Part shown: piece by piece, positions 31,382-42,100 of the stretch
How the letters are laid out: each line of letters opens with the position of its first letter
Numbering within the stretch: the stretch's first letter is position 1
Assembly: GCA_946965045.2 (NCBI GenBank)
Contig: OX337231.1
Location: forward strand, 682,001 to 746,000
From: Epithemia pelagica
Lineage: Eukaryota; Bacillariophyta; Bacillariophyceae; Surirellales; Surirellaceae
DNA: 64,000 nucleotides
Direction of reading: 5' to 3'
Program-made: the position numbers and the translations under genes
Notes under the pieces: generated by a model
What the model saw: the letters and a program-made list of their open reading frames with translations, nothing else
Database searches by the model: none
Told to the model about the DNA's origin: nothing

Positions 31382-32323
31382 CTCTTGAAAGTGTAGAAGA
31401 AATTGACGTGTTGTTCCGCGCCATGTGTCGTCAAGACGTAGATTGGAAATGTAGTTGGTTAAACGGAGGACTTCTCGTTTTGCTAGGTCGGATTCGGTAT
31501 GCAAAGAGTGTAACTTCTGCAATACGGCACACGCATCTTCATCATGTTCATGTTCACGTACATAGGCTCGACCTTGGTCAGTCTGAATGATACGGACAAG
31601 AACGGAGTAAAGAAATACTTGTTGCTCTTGGAAAAGTTCTTCGGCATACTCATCATCATGGGGTGGTGTGTATTTGAAATTCAGAACGTTGGATAGGCCT
31701 TGAGCCTTAGCTGTAGTCTTGAATACACGCCAGAATGAATCGTAGTATCGTTCATCCTTGAATACCTCATATGCAGTTGCGTCGCGCTTAGTTCCCTTTC
31801 TGAATGCTGTAAGGTCTTGTTGAGATTGGGATGCCGCAGTAACTGTGCTGACAGATTTCACAGATGACGGTGACTTCATTGGCGAGACTGGAACTTGGCT
31901 AGGTGGTCCCTTAGAGAAATCTGTGTTGATCCTCCAAGCGTTGATCTCTTTCCTCGTTAGGTTCATCCAGTCGCTATTGGATAGCTCGTCTTGAATTTCA
32001 TTAGTCTTGTATATGGCCCAATAAGCCAAGGGCTTGATCTGCTGTCTTGTGGGGCCTTGTAGATCATGTGTCTGTTTGTTGACCTTGTATTGTGTCAGTT
32101 CGTTCATGGATTCCTCGGTATTAGTTTGCATATACGAGATAACATGGGTAATGTTCTCAAAACCATGGTATTTCATCCACTTCATTAAGTAGTCGGCCCT
32201 TTCTTTGGTAAAGAATTGGCAGACAGTAAATATGATGTGGTCGAATAGGTCTGTGTTCGAGACATTGTCTTGGTTATCTTCTCCCTTAGGAGTCGTAGGT
32301 GTCTTGGGTGATTGAGGATCCAT
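31379..32323 (-). CDS. gag: Copia-like gag (nested element)
   Basis: 314 residues, ATG at 32323 in good context (ACCATGG). Acidic, helical; begins MDPQSPKTPTTPKGEDNQ and contains 'FFTKERADYLMKWMKYHGFENI', 'IKPLAYWAIYKTNEIQ' and 'RYYDSFWRVFKTTAKAQG'. No zinc knuckle. Identified as gag from its position before the in-frame protease-integrase ORF. Expected to form the particle shell. Confidence 0.65.
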   Translation of the reverse strand: MDPQSPKTPTTPKGEDNQDNVSNTDLFDHIIFTVCQFFTKERADYLMKWMKYHGFENITHVISYMQTNTEESMNELTQYKVNKQTHDLQGPTRQQIKPLAYWAIYKTNEIQDELSNSDWMNLTRKEINAWRINTDFSKGPPSQVPVSPMKSPSSVKSVSTVTAASQSQQDLTAFRKGTKRDATAYEVFKDERYYDSFWRVFKTTAKAQGLSNVLNFKYTPPHDDEYAEELFQEQQVFLYSVLVRIIQTDQGRAYVREHEHDEDACAVLQKLHSLHTESDLAKREVLRLTNYISNLRLDDTWRGTTRQFLLHFQE

Positions 32324-32643
32324 GGTGTTATTTGGTTGGTTCGATGTTTATTTAATGTGCGGTGTGATGTGGTTTATTTAATGTGTGATGTGATGTGATC
32401 CCGGATGTACCACGTGTGCCACGTATGTACCACGTATGTGATACCCGGATGTGTGTTGTGATGTGCGACTCTTGGAAATTTCCGTTGATTCCGACAAATT
32501 TTCGCCGAGTTTCAACAAATTTTCGCCGAATTTTCGCGATTTGACGGGAATGTGTGGCGTGTTGTGCGACCAAGGGTACCCGGATGTGCGTTGAGTTTAA
32601 GTCTTGGAAAGGTTTTGAGAGGACGGGAGTTAACTATGAGTAA

Positions 32644-33423
32644 TTAAGCTTCGGTCTCCGAATCCCCACTCTCTTCCGAATAATCAGAGTCGTTTCCAGG
32701 CTCAGATGGGGCAGCACAAGCAACAGAAGAAGGGGTATCACCTTCAGCCAGGTGATTCTCGACCTCGGTACGCAAAGGGTAGATAGTTGCACGATGGTCC
32801 TCGATGGTATGGACCTCGTGGATGTAGGCAACGTAGTTATCTAGGCGTACAACGTTAGGAGGCAGAGGGCAAGTCGTCGCGTTCACGACGTGGATGGTAT
32901 TGTAGTATCCAGTTGGGCGCTCGAAGGTTAGGAAGCGGAGGTGGACAGTACGGATGGGGTTGCCCGAGAGGGCGGCCAAGATGAGGCGACGCCTCGGAGA
33001 ACGATGAAGTTGGTCGTTCAGACGGTCAATGTCTTCTTGGTCGACGATGTGGGTCACCGATTGGAACTGGCGTTCGATCTGGGTCTCCCCACGGATGATC
33101 TCGGGATCGAAGGTCGAACAAGTTGGTTGACGGAAGTACTTGATATGATCAGCAATCAACCGGGTGGTACGACGGGATCGAGAAGGGACGAGCCGACGAG
33201 GCGGACTCGGGGGCCGAAGCAACGGCGCAGGGATCGGAGCGTGAGGCTGGGTTGGAGTCTCGAATGGGTTGCTGTTGGAACTGTCGACAGAGATGTTGAC
33301 CGATGTGTTGGCTGCCTTTGGCGTCGGCACCAGTTCCTGCTGCACCAGGGTATCGGGCTGCCCGGGATGCAGTTTGGCTCGATAGATCTGTCGTACAGGA
33401 GTGATAAGCTCGTTAGTATCCAT
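32644..33423 (-). CDS. Accessory ORF upstream of gag in the nested element
   Basis: 259 residues, ATG at 33423, complete. It lies between the presumed 5' LTR and gag and is read in the same direction. Pro/Arg-rich N-terminal half (PPSPPRRLVPSRSRRTTR), a middle part 'FDPEIIRGETQIERQFQSVTHIVDQEDIDRL', and an acidic Ser/Glu-rich end. No recognised domain. A separate 5' ORF is unusual for copia elements, where gag normally comes first. It could be an accessory protein or a captured host fragment. Confidence 0.55.
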   Translation of the reverse strand: MDTNELITPVRQIYRAKLHPGQPDTLVQQELVPTPKAANTSVNISVDSSNSNPFETPTQPHAPIPAPLLRPPSPPRRLVPSRSRRTTRLIADHIKYFRQPTCSTFDPEIIRGETQIERQFQSVTHIVDQEDIDRLNDQLHRSPRRRLILAALSGNPIRTVHLRFLTFERPTGYYNTIHVVNATTCPLPPNVVRLDNYVAYIHEVHTIEDHRATIYPLRTEVENHLAEGDTPSSVACAAPSEPGNDSDYSEESGDSETEA

Positions 33424-34283
33424 GAAACCACAAGGAAATAAGCTTTGAGACTGTTAATCTGTTACAATTCTTTCTGAATCGTAGAGGCATTGATGCTCGG
33501 TTTACAATTCTCTTGGAATTGCAGAGGCATTGATGCTCGGTAGAGCAGACAATCAGGTAGGTCACCAACCGATACAAGCTTCTCAGGGTCAGAGAAGCAA
33601 GCAAGTCGAAGTCTATCAGAAGGATAGTCGGGACACAAAAGAAGATGTGATAAATGGTGATATTGTTAGATTGTGTGTTGATTACTACGATAGGTCTACG
33701 TGAAATGTTCGGTCCTGCCAAGGGTCATGTGTCATAGGTTCTTGGCGGCAACAGGTTTGGAATAGTTGGAGTCGATTCATGTGATGTATATGACATGTAT
33801 ATGTGGACGGATAACATATACAGGGTCAACAGCTCTTGCTTTGGATTGGCATAGTTGTTTTTCATGGCGCGCAGCTTGTTGACAATTTGGAGATTGTGGG
33901 AATGGAAATATGGTCTCGCGTGATCGTGTGTCGTGCTTGGGATACTTAGACCGTTGGGTCGGATAGATGCCGACAGCGCTCGGATGTCGCTTGGGCGCGC
34001 TCGATAATTTCGGGCGCGTACGCTTAGGACGTTAGTATAATGTCCGAGCAACGGCCAAATTTACGTCCGTTGTAATACCGCACGACCCAGTTTAGTCTTG
34101 AGAGTGAGTTCGTCAATCTATTCTCACTTTTCATGATTTGCGAAGAAATATAGGTCGATATAGCGCGAAGCTAGGGAACATAGCTCGAAGCTAGATGGCA
34201 TGATGCGATAGCACGAGGCTATGTGACATGGGGAATCGATGAGATGTAGAATCTAACCACCATAGACGGTGAGAATTCTAACA
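33424..34283 (-). other. Presumed 5' LTR and leader of the nested element
   Basis: On the minus strand it begins TGTTAGAATTCTC next to the CAGAG target. It contains short inverted and repeated motifs (tagcgcgaagctag / tagctcgaagctag / tagcacgaggctat, ~34156-34222). The inner LTR border cannot be set because the partner LTR is in the gap. Confidence 0.5.
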
Positions 34284-34288
34284 CAGAG
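34284..34288. repeat. Target-site duplication CAGAG (right)
   Basis: Matches 29017-29021. ORF 2 of the surrounding transposon resumes directly after it in the correct frame. Confidence 0.8.
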
Positions 34289-35198
34289 GCACTCTCAAAG
34301 ACCCCTTTGTCATCTATGCAAATTTGAACTTCCCCGAGCGCAACAGGGAGTTCGAAATCTTCAAGGTTGACGGGGTCAAATCCAATGACCACAAGTGGAA
34401 CTCCATCTACATCCACAAGGCAATCTCCCCTGGAAGCACTGACTATCAGCAGTGGGCATCAAGAATCCTCGACGATACTGAGTTCCCTCAGTACCCTGCC
34501 CCCAAGATCCTCATCAAGGGTAACAGTCGGGATTTTTGGGTCAGGAACCTCGGGCGCTATCATGACAATCCGAATGGTCCAAACTGCGTGGCCACCAACT
34601 TAAAGCATCGTGAGGCGTATTTTGCAATCATTGAAGATCCAGAGCGCCAATGTACTTACTGGATTATTGTGCTACCGCAGCACAATGAGCTTGACAACTC
34701 TGTGCTTGCTGGTGACGACAAGGAGGTGCCCACCGAAATGTTGCTCATCCGCATTGTTCACGCGGATATTGACCAGACAAAGAAGAGACGTGAGGCCCTT
34801 CGTGCCAACAACGTCAAGATAGATGAAGATGAAGATGAAGACACTGATCTCCTTGATGGAATGTTGGGGATGGTTCTCTTCTGGCGGATTTTGATCCGTG
34901 GTAGTGCCAGGCGCGACAATCGAAAGCAGCGCAAGAAGAATGTACTCGACCTGTTTACCTCCCCGTAGCAATCTGGGGATTGTTCCAAAGTAGTAGTACG
35001 AGCGGCGAGGTGGAATTTGTCTGCGACGACTCAGGAGAAAATTGCCCTTGGACGTTGCACACAGCTACTAGAGCCCATAATCACCTTAGTAGTAGTTTTA
35101 TTTACATACCTATTGAGTACTCGTACTTCGAACAAAATACTCCTGTTAATTTTAGATCATTCATCATCCATCACTGGGTCGAACTTCGTACTTGTAGT

Positions 35199-36095
35199 CT
35201 AAACAGAATAAGGGATTGCACCATTGTCCATTTGATACTGTACGAGAACGCACACTGCTTCAAAGGCAATTTTGTGCTTGGCTGTTCCATGACGAAAAGT
35301 GTCCTCGAGGATCTTAAAGTTCTTCAAGCGTCCATTCACTGTTTCGTGGTAACAGCGTGCTCTGCTCTTGAAGTTACTTAACGCCTTGCTGTCTCCGTGG
35401 TAGGGGATAGCAAGCATGTCTTGCTCATCTGCTTGGTCAGACCTGTAGCCAAGCTTTTTTGCCAGGGGCCAACTGCTGCTTCAGACCACTCCGGAACATT
35501 GATAGGTCGTGTACAGCAGCAGGAAAGGGGCCATTCATCCATACAATCTTGGGTCTAAAGACCGCCGCCGCCAACTCATACTTGACCCCCCATGGTTGAA
35601 CTTGGAGGAATATGTCCCTTTGTCACGGTGGTAGATGGCATGTTTTTTTTTCCACGTCTTGAAATCGACCCCATCGACAGACACAACAAACACCTCAGAG
35701 GCAGGTGAGTTAAAATGGTCTGGCCACACAATCTTTGTGGCCTTCAGTCCCTGGATCTTCTTGATCCAACTCCACAGCCTGTCCCCTTGGCAGTACGACA
35801 AGCAACAGTTGAACGTAGATGCCAATAGCTCGGCATTTTTGGGATAGGCCCATAGGAAATGAATCGCCATGAAGAACATTTTGAGTCCTCGTTCAGACGT
35901 CTCTTTCTTCGATAGGAGCCTTTCGTTGTTGATTGTTGCGTGCTGCATGTCAAACCAGACATCAGCGAGGTCTAATGATGATGACCCATAGTGCTTCCGA
36001 AACAGCTCTTCATAGTACTTTTTCTTTCCTTCATGCGTTCTTATACCAAAGAATCGCAGACCATGTACCATGGTCTCTTTAGGTGTTAGGAACAT
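35199..36095 (-). pseudogene. DDE transposase of the PIF/Harbinger-like element, two frameshifts
   Basis: Begins MFLTPKETMVHGLRFFG (ATG 36095). The catalytic region is recognisable across three frames: first Asp in 'FVVSVDGVDFKTW' with 'YSSKFNHGG' after it; then 'KIVWMNGPFPAAVHDLSMFRSGL' with the second Asp; then 'RARCYHETVNGRLKNFKIL' with the catalytic Glu, ending ...GAIPYSV. This is the DDE superfamily endonuclease type found in IS5/PIF-Harbinger-like transposases. The breaks are one missing G in a G run (35586-35591) and one extra A in an A run (35455-35460), after which the original frame is regained. Both are homopolymers, so sequencing error is possible. About 298 residues if whole. It would cut and join the element ends. 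Confidence 0.75.
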
Positions 36096-36261
36096 GTTTT
36101 TCTATCATACAATAGGATACTACGATGAGATTTTCTAAGTAGAAGTAGAACAAGCATGTGGTTCCTATTTTAGCGATTTGGTTCTTCATCTCAGCTTTTA
36201 AAAATTTTGCATCGACACAGTACACACAAAAAACACAGCACAGAAGACAAAGAAGTCAAAA

Positions 36262-36705
36262 ATGGTTGAGGTTCAGGAAAAAGACAAGGGTGAGGAGATT
36301 CGATTCGTTGGAGGCACATACGCTGGGAGGACAGGTTGGCAACATGCTGGAAAAGAAGACACCGCAAAGATGACCCATGTGATCATTGAAAAGGAAGAAG
36401 GACGCCTCAAGGGAACAAGAGTTCGAAAGGAGAATGTCAGAAAGGAGGATAAAACTCCTCCTGCCAATTATGAAGCTGCCATGCTGAATCAGCAGCGTGA
36501 CATTGAAGTTCTGCTGCGGCAGGTTACCAAGAAAATCGCCAAATGTGGATTGTATGACTCGACCATCATTTCGATGGTGTTTACCCAATTCATGGACGAG
36601 GCCATCCAGACCCAGCGAGACCTTGGCTATGAGGCCCAGTGGCACTGGGTTGACTTCACCCCGCCAGATGTGGTTCAATCTGATGCTCCTGCTGGACAAC
36701 ACTAG
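36262..36705 (+). CDS. Transposon ORF 4, 147-residue protein of unknown function
   Basis: Complete from ATG 36262 (AAAATGG). N-terminal half is basic and strand-rich: 'EEIRFVGGTYAGRTGWQHAGKEDTAKMTHVIIEKEEGRLKGTRVRKENV', resembling a small KOW/SH3-like barrel. C-terminal half is helical ('AAMLNQQRDIEVLLRQVTKKIAKCGLYDSTIISMVFTQFMDEAIQ'). No family recognised. It is divergent from the transposase (166 bp apart) and sits just inside the right inverted repeat, so it is probably part of the transposon. A nucleic-acid-binding role would fit the basic barrel-like half, but this is inference. Confidence 0.6.
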   Translation: MVEVQEKDKGEEIRFVGGTYAGRTGWQHAGKEDTAKMTHVIIEKEEGRLKGTRVRKENVRKEDKTPPANYEAAMLNQQRDIEVLLRQVTKKIAKCGLYDSTIISMVFTQFMDEAIQTQRDLGYEAQWHWVDFTPPDVVQSDAPAGQH

Positions 36706-36924
36706 AAGATGGAATGAAGTGAGACAAAATCGTTCCTGGAGATGAGCACAACAACAAGGAACAACAAACTTACCTTCGTAGATAACAAGTAGTAGTAAAT
36801 GTGTTTGATTGCCATGTGTTCAATCATGATTCTGCAGACTCTGGTGGGCCATCCCTGTCGAGTTTGTCAAGTTGTCGAATTTGTAGAGTTTGTCGAATTT
36901 GTAGAGATCGTCGAATTTGTAGAA

Positions 36925-37418
36925 TTTGTAGAATTTGTCAAACTTGTCGAATTTGTCAAACTTGTAGAATCTTCGAGTTACAAAGGTTCCTTTGCCTCTT
37001 GCTCTTGTGGTCGGATGCCATTGCCATTGCCATTGTCATGGCTCCGCGCATCATTGTTGTTCTTCTTCTTGTTGTTGATGAGAGCAAGGAAATAACGCGA
37101 TGCAATACACTAAAGCCACGAGCTGTCGTCTTTTGGCGGTCTTCTGCCGTTTGTTGCGAATACCCTGTTGGGGAATTCGCATTTTGCCAAGAACACGAAA
37201 AAAGCCGCACCTTTGCTTAATGCCCATTAGATTATCTCATCATAATCCGACTGTACTCCACATTAGTGGACAACTGTAGAAAATGAACTAGGCTATAATA
37301 AAGGAAAAGAAAACCAATGTCGCACCAGAAGGGCAATATGGACTTTTGTACAACAATTGTAGAATTTGTCAACCTTACAGTAAAAATGTCACCTATTGAC
37401 AAGAAATAATGGGTATCC
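36925..37418 (-). repeat. Right terminal inverted repeat
   Basis: Reverse complement of the left arm, outer end GGGTATCC next to CTG. Its inner side continues into a longer array of 'gtcgaatttgtaga/gaatttgtcaaacttgt' subrepeats (from ~36860), so the arms differ in subrepeat number. Confidence 0.85.
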
Positions 37419-37421
37419 CTG

Positions 37422-39052
37422 GGACACCCGGAAAATCTTCACACGCGACCAATCAAACAAAATTGTAGAAATTTCATATTACAGTACAATGATCTTAAGT
37501 AATCTTGAGAAAATCTAACGGTCGCGCATGCATGGACCGGAAAGTAATCTACTTAAGGATTTTGCACGCACGCATAGCACTAGGAAAATTCACATCATAT
37601 GCGAATTTTCCCATCAGATGCGAATTTTCACATGAGAGGTGAGAATCTTCACGTGAAGAATCGCACCTTCATGTGAATTTTCACATCTCATGTGAAGAAA
37701 AAATTTCTTCACATCTTCTTCTCATCTTCTTCACATCGTCTTCACATCGTCTTCACATCATGTTCGAACCACCTTGGGATCCACAGAATTTGTCGTCGTC
37801 ATCATCTCATCATCATGTTGGATGCTCTCGACTCAAGATTGGTTGCGGGCTGAATCAAGTTTGGTCCAAGGCATTTTGAATCGACACCACCTACCAATCA
37901 TACTACACCACCTACCAATCACTACAACTACAGCCGTTGTTTTTGTTGTCCTTGGGACGGCAAGATTTGATTGAAACGACCAGTTGATTGGATCCCATTG
38001 CCAAGATGGCACGGATTTGGGACGTCGTGGCCTTCATTAAAAACACCCTTGCTCCACGCCAATGTTGTTTTGAGCGACTATGGCATTCTACCCGACCCCC
38101 AAGCTAGGATAACCACCAACCAACCAGTGACAACCACCGCAACCCCAAGTTTGCGAGTGCGACACCCTCCACCAGCACAACAACAACAACAACGACGACG
38201 ACATCTACGACTGATTCACCGTGGCACTGTCCTGGTCAAGTCCATTGGGAATTGGCCTTACGGTTGGTCCAACAATTCAACGGTATCAAGAGTCCCTCGT
38301 CCTGACCCTGACCCAACAACCAACGCTGCAAGAGCAGCAACATACCCATGGCACTCATAGTCTCACTAGTGAAGGATCAACACAACCATCTAATCCCTGG
38401 TCGTTGTGGAATGCCAACAATTGTTTTCGTACACCCAGGTACGAACGATATTGACACTGGTTTGGTCAAGACGGCATGCTTTGTTCTCACAAGAATACCC
38501 AGCCTACGGACAACAAGACAAAACCAGATGACAACAACAAGGACAACAAGGATCTGGTCGGGGCTGCTGGAAACACAACAACAACAACAGCTCCAAGGAA
38601 TCAATGAGGTCCCAGTCCCGGAGGATCAGGAGAAACAGCAACACTAGTAACTACTTTCTATAGTCCTTTATTCTCCCATTTTTCTTTCATACTCTCATTT
38701 TTGTTGTTTTCACATCGTCTTCACATCTCCTTCACATCTTCTTCACATCTCCTTCACATCGTTGATGTGAATTTTCACATATTCATGTGAATTTTCACAT
38801 GAAGTGTGAATATTCCTATCGCCACTTTTTTCTTCACATGACAGATGCGAAATTTCTCATCGACGATGTGAAATTTCACATGAAGATTCCTGTAAGTAAA
38901 TTCGAACGCCGTCCTGGTTGAACTTTTTAGGTTACTTAAAGACAAGAGAAGGCATGCGTGATAACAAATGAATACTTAGATGACTTGTACAGTACTATGC
39001 AATTCTCTAAAATGTCAACCTACAGTCCTGTGTGAGGATTTTCCGGGTGTCC
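37422..39052. mobile_element. 1.63-kb non-autonomous foldback-like element
   Basis: Starts GGACACCCGGAAAATC and ends GATTTTCCGGGTGTCC. The inverted match runs over ~23 bp with one mismatch and is flanked by CTG on both sides (37419-37421, 39053-39055). The subterminal zones are packed with short palindromic motifs (tgtgaattttcacat, cttcacatcgtcttcacatc). The middle (37790-38700) has CAA/ACA-rich sequence and short ORFs without homology; it may be captured DNA. No transposase inside. The same 3-bp target and similar GGAYACCC tips suggest it uses a transposase like that of the adjacent 10.46-kb element. Confidence 0.75.
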
Positions 39053-39127
39053 CTGGTCGGACCTAGGAAGTTCGAGCGGGCCATGGGAAAGCTTGATGGC
39101 CAGAGGCCAACGGCAGTAAAACCCATG

Positions 39128-42100
39128 TCACAAACGGTAAGGGATGAGACGCCTGATATTGATGCGCTCGGTAACGTGGGGACCACGTTGAATGGTCACG
39201 GTGCCATTGGAATGGACACGCGTGATGGTGAAAGGATTGGGACTGGTACGGAGTGCCAGTTTGTCCGGATTGGTAGCGCGGATGAGCACACGATCTCCAA
39301 TCTTGTAGTCATGAAAGACGCGAGAGCAATTTGCAAGTCGAGCTCGTTCGTCAACGATGATTTGTCGCTTTTGACGAATCAATTCCATGTCCGCAAGGAT
39401 GGAAATGTCAAACAGCATGTCGCGGTGAAACGCAAGACTGCCGGGAGAATGTTTGAGGCTGCCGTGAATGGCAGTGCGTGCAGAATATGCAGCCGTTTTG
39501 CAGAGCAGTGTCGACCATAAGAGCGGCCTGTTCAATGTTTTGCGGCGGCTCGTAGTTAACGATAGCGCGTAACGAATTGCCAATTGTCAGATGAAGACGT
39601 TCACATAGGGCATTGGATTGTGGATTCTTGGCCGTTAGAGGCACTGGCTTGACGCCATGATTGCGGAGCACTTGCGTAAACGCATGGCCGATGAACTCGC
39701 CGCCTTGGTCGAAAAGGCAACGAACAGGGCGAGGATAGCGTGAAAGCCATGAATTCTCGAGTTGGAGACCAACATGTCGAGCGGTTTTGTCGTATATGCG
39801 GATGATCTCGCAGAAATTGGTAGCGGTGTCAATGACCGTCAGGGCCTGAAAGGTCAGGGCCATACCATGGACTTTGACTGGTGTCCAGGGGCCGATAAGA
39901 TCGACGGCAATGTCGGACCAGGGATTACCACGGACCTCACGAGGAGGCAATTCTCCGTAATGTCGATGAACGACCTTCGACCGTTGACAGGTCGGACAGC
40001 TGGAAACAGCTTGATCGCAGTGGAACCAGTGTGGTTAAGCACGAGATGATACCAGTTGACTGTGTGCGCGAGAAGCGAGTCAGGAATGCGAATGCGCCAG
40101 AGGGCATTGACCGATTGTCGATAACAGACAAGATTGTGTTGAGGGTTTTCCGTAGGAAAGGGTTGTTGATGATAATAGTCAGGTTTGGACTGAACCAACG
40201 CCATTAAGGCGGCATTGTTTTGTTGATGCTGAAATATCGTAGCATAGTCAACCGGTAGAGGTTGGGTGGCCGTAATGGCGGGATGATTGAGATACACATC
40301 GATCAACTCTTCGTCCATGAAAATAGGGGATTCATGAGAATCCGCGTCACGAGACGCTAAGCGGGGGTCATCATTAGGCGCACGAGGAACCTGAAACACG
40401 GAGTGCTTGCCGCTATGATCGAAAAGGGATCGTGGTCCAGACGAGGGACCGGTAGAAGGGCCTAGTCAGACGCGTCCACATAGACGTGGAAGGGAATGTT
40501 GTGATCGGGATAGCGGATAAACGCATCATGCGCAAGCATGGCTTTGACGTTTTCAAAGGCTTTCTGACATTGCGGGGACCATTCAAAGGTCTTCTTGCCG
40601 GTCAAGGCCGATAGCGGAGGTAAGTGATGGGATCGCTGAGGATACATGTGACGATAGAAATTAACCATGCCAATGAAGGAACGTAGTTCTTTCATGGTGC
40701 GAGGAGGCGATAAAGCAAGAATCGCGGAAATCTTTTTCTTCCATGGTCGTAGACCTGTAGGCGTGAGCCAATGGCCAAGGAAGTCGGTTTCCTTCACGGC
40801 CCATTCACATTTGTGAGGAGTGATTGAAAAGTTCTTGTCTTGAAGACGTTGGAGGACCTTGTTGAGAATCTCGACATGTTCTTCCCAACTGTCGGAAAAG
40901 ACACCGATATCGTCGATGTAGACTTCGACGTGATCGCGAAAGTCAGCGAGGACTTCTTCCATGAGCTCCTGACAGAAGTCTGGGGATTGCTTGACTCCCA
41001 TAGGGAGACGACGATAGCGAAACTTGCAAAAAGGAGTAGTGATAACGCAAAGATTGCTGGAAAACTCGTCGAGTTTGAAAGTGTGAAAACACATAGAAAT
41101 GTCAAGTTTTGTGAAATACTTGTAGCCTTTGCGTCGTCGAAGAATATCTTCGATCCGTGGAAAGGGATAGACGCGGCAATACATTTGCCCATTGAGCGAG
41201 CGAAAGTCCGAGATCATTTGGATTCGTCCATCCTTTTTAGGAATGGCGAAATGAGGAGCGGCCCACTCAGTGGAACCAACTCGTTCGAGAATGCCGATAT
41301 TGACAAACCGAAACAGTTCCTTTTTAAAGGTGTCATGAATATTGCGAGGGACCGCATAATGACGATGATGAGCCGGTTTGGCATCGGGCATGAGATCGAG
41401 ATGCAGCTCTTTGTCCGGATAGGCACGCAGGACGCTATCAAAGATGCGCCCGCATTTCAGCCACACACCAAGAAGATCTTGTTGTTGTGAGGGCGTCAAA
41501 TGGGTCTGTTGAGCAAGAAGCTAATCGAGATCTGCCTGTTTGTAATTTGAATCAAGCAGATAATCGTCACCAAGGACGTCATCATCTGCGAAGAGATCGA
41601 TGAAATGCGAGACGAACTCATGTTCAGTCGCGAATGAATCGCGGTCACGCATGGCGACTTCCACGGAGTCCCACGAGGTGACTCCACGATCGAAATCAAG
41701 AAGGACGCCCAGAGGGCGAAGCAAATCGCGACCGATGATGATAACATAGCGACTGTTGGGAGCATCATAGATGTCGACCCATAAGGGAAAGGTTACATGC
41801 TTGGTTCGTGAGAACTTTGGGAGCACAAGGTCTTCCAGAAGAATTTCGGACACACCGGAACGAGTTCCCATGGTCGTGTTCACGGAACGGTCGGTAGACC
41901 GCGGTATCATGCCTGGTTGAAGGCAGCGTGAATGAAGAATTGTCTTGTCAGCACCTGAATCCAGCAGGGCATGCAAGGGAAGCGTATTCTCGACACCGCC
42001 AATATGGCGAGCCATGACGATGGTGAGTGGAACGCATTCAGGCCGAGAAGGCAAATCTAACGAATGAACATCACTAGATGAAGGAAAATGGGAGTAGAAC

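Larger units (their letters stand above)
29022..34283 (-). mobile_element. Copia-like LTR retrotransposon nested in transposon ORF 2
   Basis: Minus-strand element. The right end (5' LTR side) starts TGTTAGAATTCTC at 34283 and is flanked by CAGAG. In order downstream: leader with an extra ORF (32644-33423), gag (31379-32323), then a pol with protease-like and integrase regions that runs into the 200-base gap. Reverse transcriptase, RNase H and the 3' LTR are not in the sequence and must lie in the gap, so the true element is several kb longer than shown. It is a different family from the element at 8287-14962. Confidence 0.8.
28328..34968 (+). pseudogene. Transposon ORF 2, interrupted by a retrotransposon
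   Basis: Two halves of one ORF: 28328-29021 and 34289-34968, separated by the copia-like insertion and one copy of its CAGAG target. Removing these leaves one open frame of 457 codons, with the codon G|GC rebuilt exactly at the join. N-terminal part: 'PSQIYQLLKDVEGGKHSRQE', 'FYGGSGSAERRAFQIKWGYL', then a Lys/Glu-rich and Pro-rich linker. C-terminal part: 'DPFVIYANLNFPERNREFEIF', 'WNSIYIHKAISPGSTDY', 'GRYHDNPNGPNCVATNLKH', then an acidic run and a basic tail. No family recognised. In PIF/Harbinger elements a second protein is normally a DNA-binding partner of the transposase; this is a candidate for that role, by inference only. Confidence 0.7.
26959..37418. mobile_element. 10.46-kb PIF/Harbinger-like DNA transposon with ~0.5-kb inverted ends
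   Basis: The ends are inverted repeats: left 26959-~27475 matches the reverse complement of ~36925-37418, starting GGATACCCAATATTTC on the left and GGATACCCATTATTTC on the right. Both ends are flanked by CTG within CCCTGGG (26956-26958 and 37419-37421), a CWG-type 3-bp target duplication used by PIF/Harbinger elements. Inside are four ORF units: 27485-27976 (-), an ORF split by a retrotransposon at 28328-29021/34289-34968 (+), a damaged DDE transposase 35199-36095 (-), and 36262-36705 (+). A second, copia-like element (29022-34283) is nested inside. Without it the DNA transposon would be about 5.2 kb. Confidence 0.8.

Noticed and set aside
36860-36980. Regularly spaced 'gtcgaatttgtaga' repeats as a CRISPR-like array.
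   Set aside because: Units are contiguous without unique spacers, the genome is eukaryotic, and the array is the inner part of a transposon inverted repeat.
41521-41523. In-frame TAG between protease and RT of the gypsy element as a third readthrough site.
   Set aside because: The context is TAG CTT, the position is inside pol rather than at the gag end, and the element has many other disruptions; a simple nonsense change is more likely.
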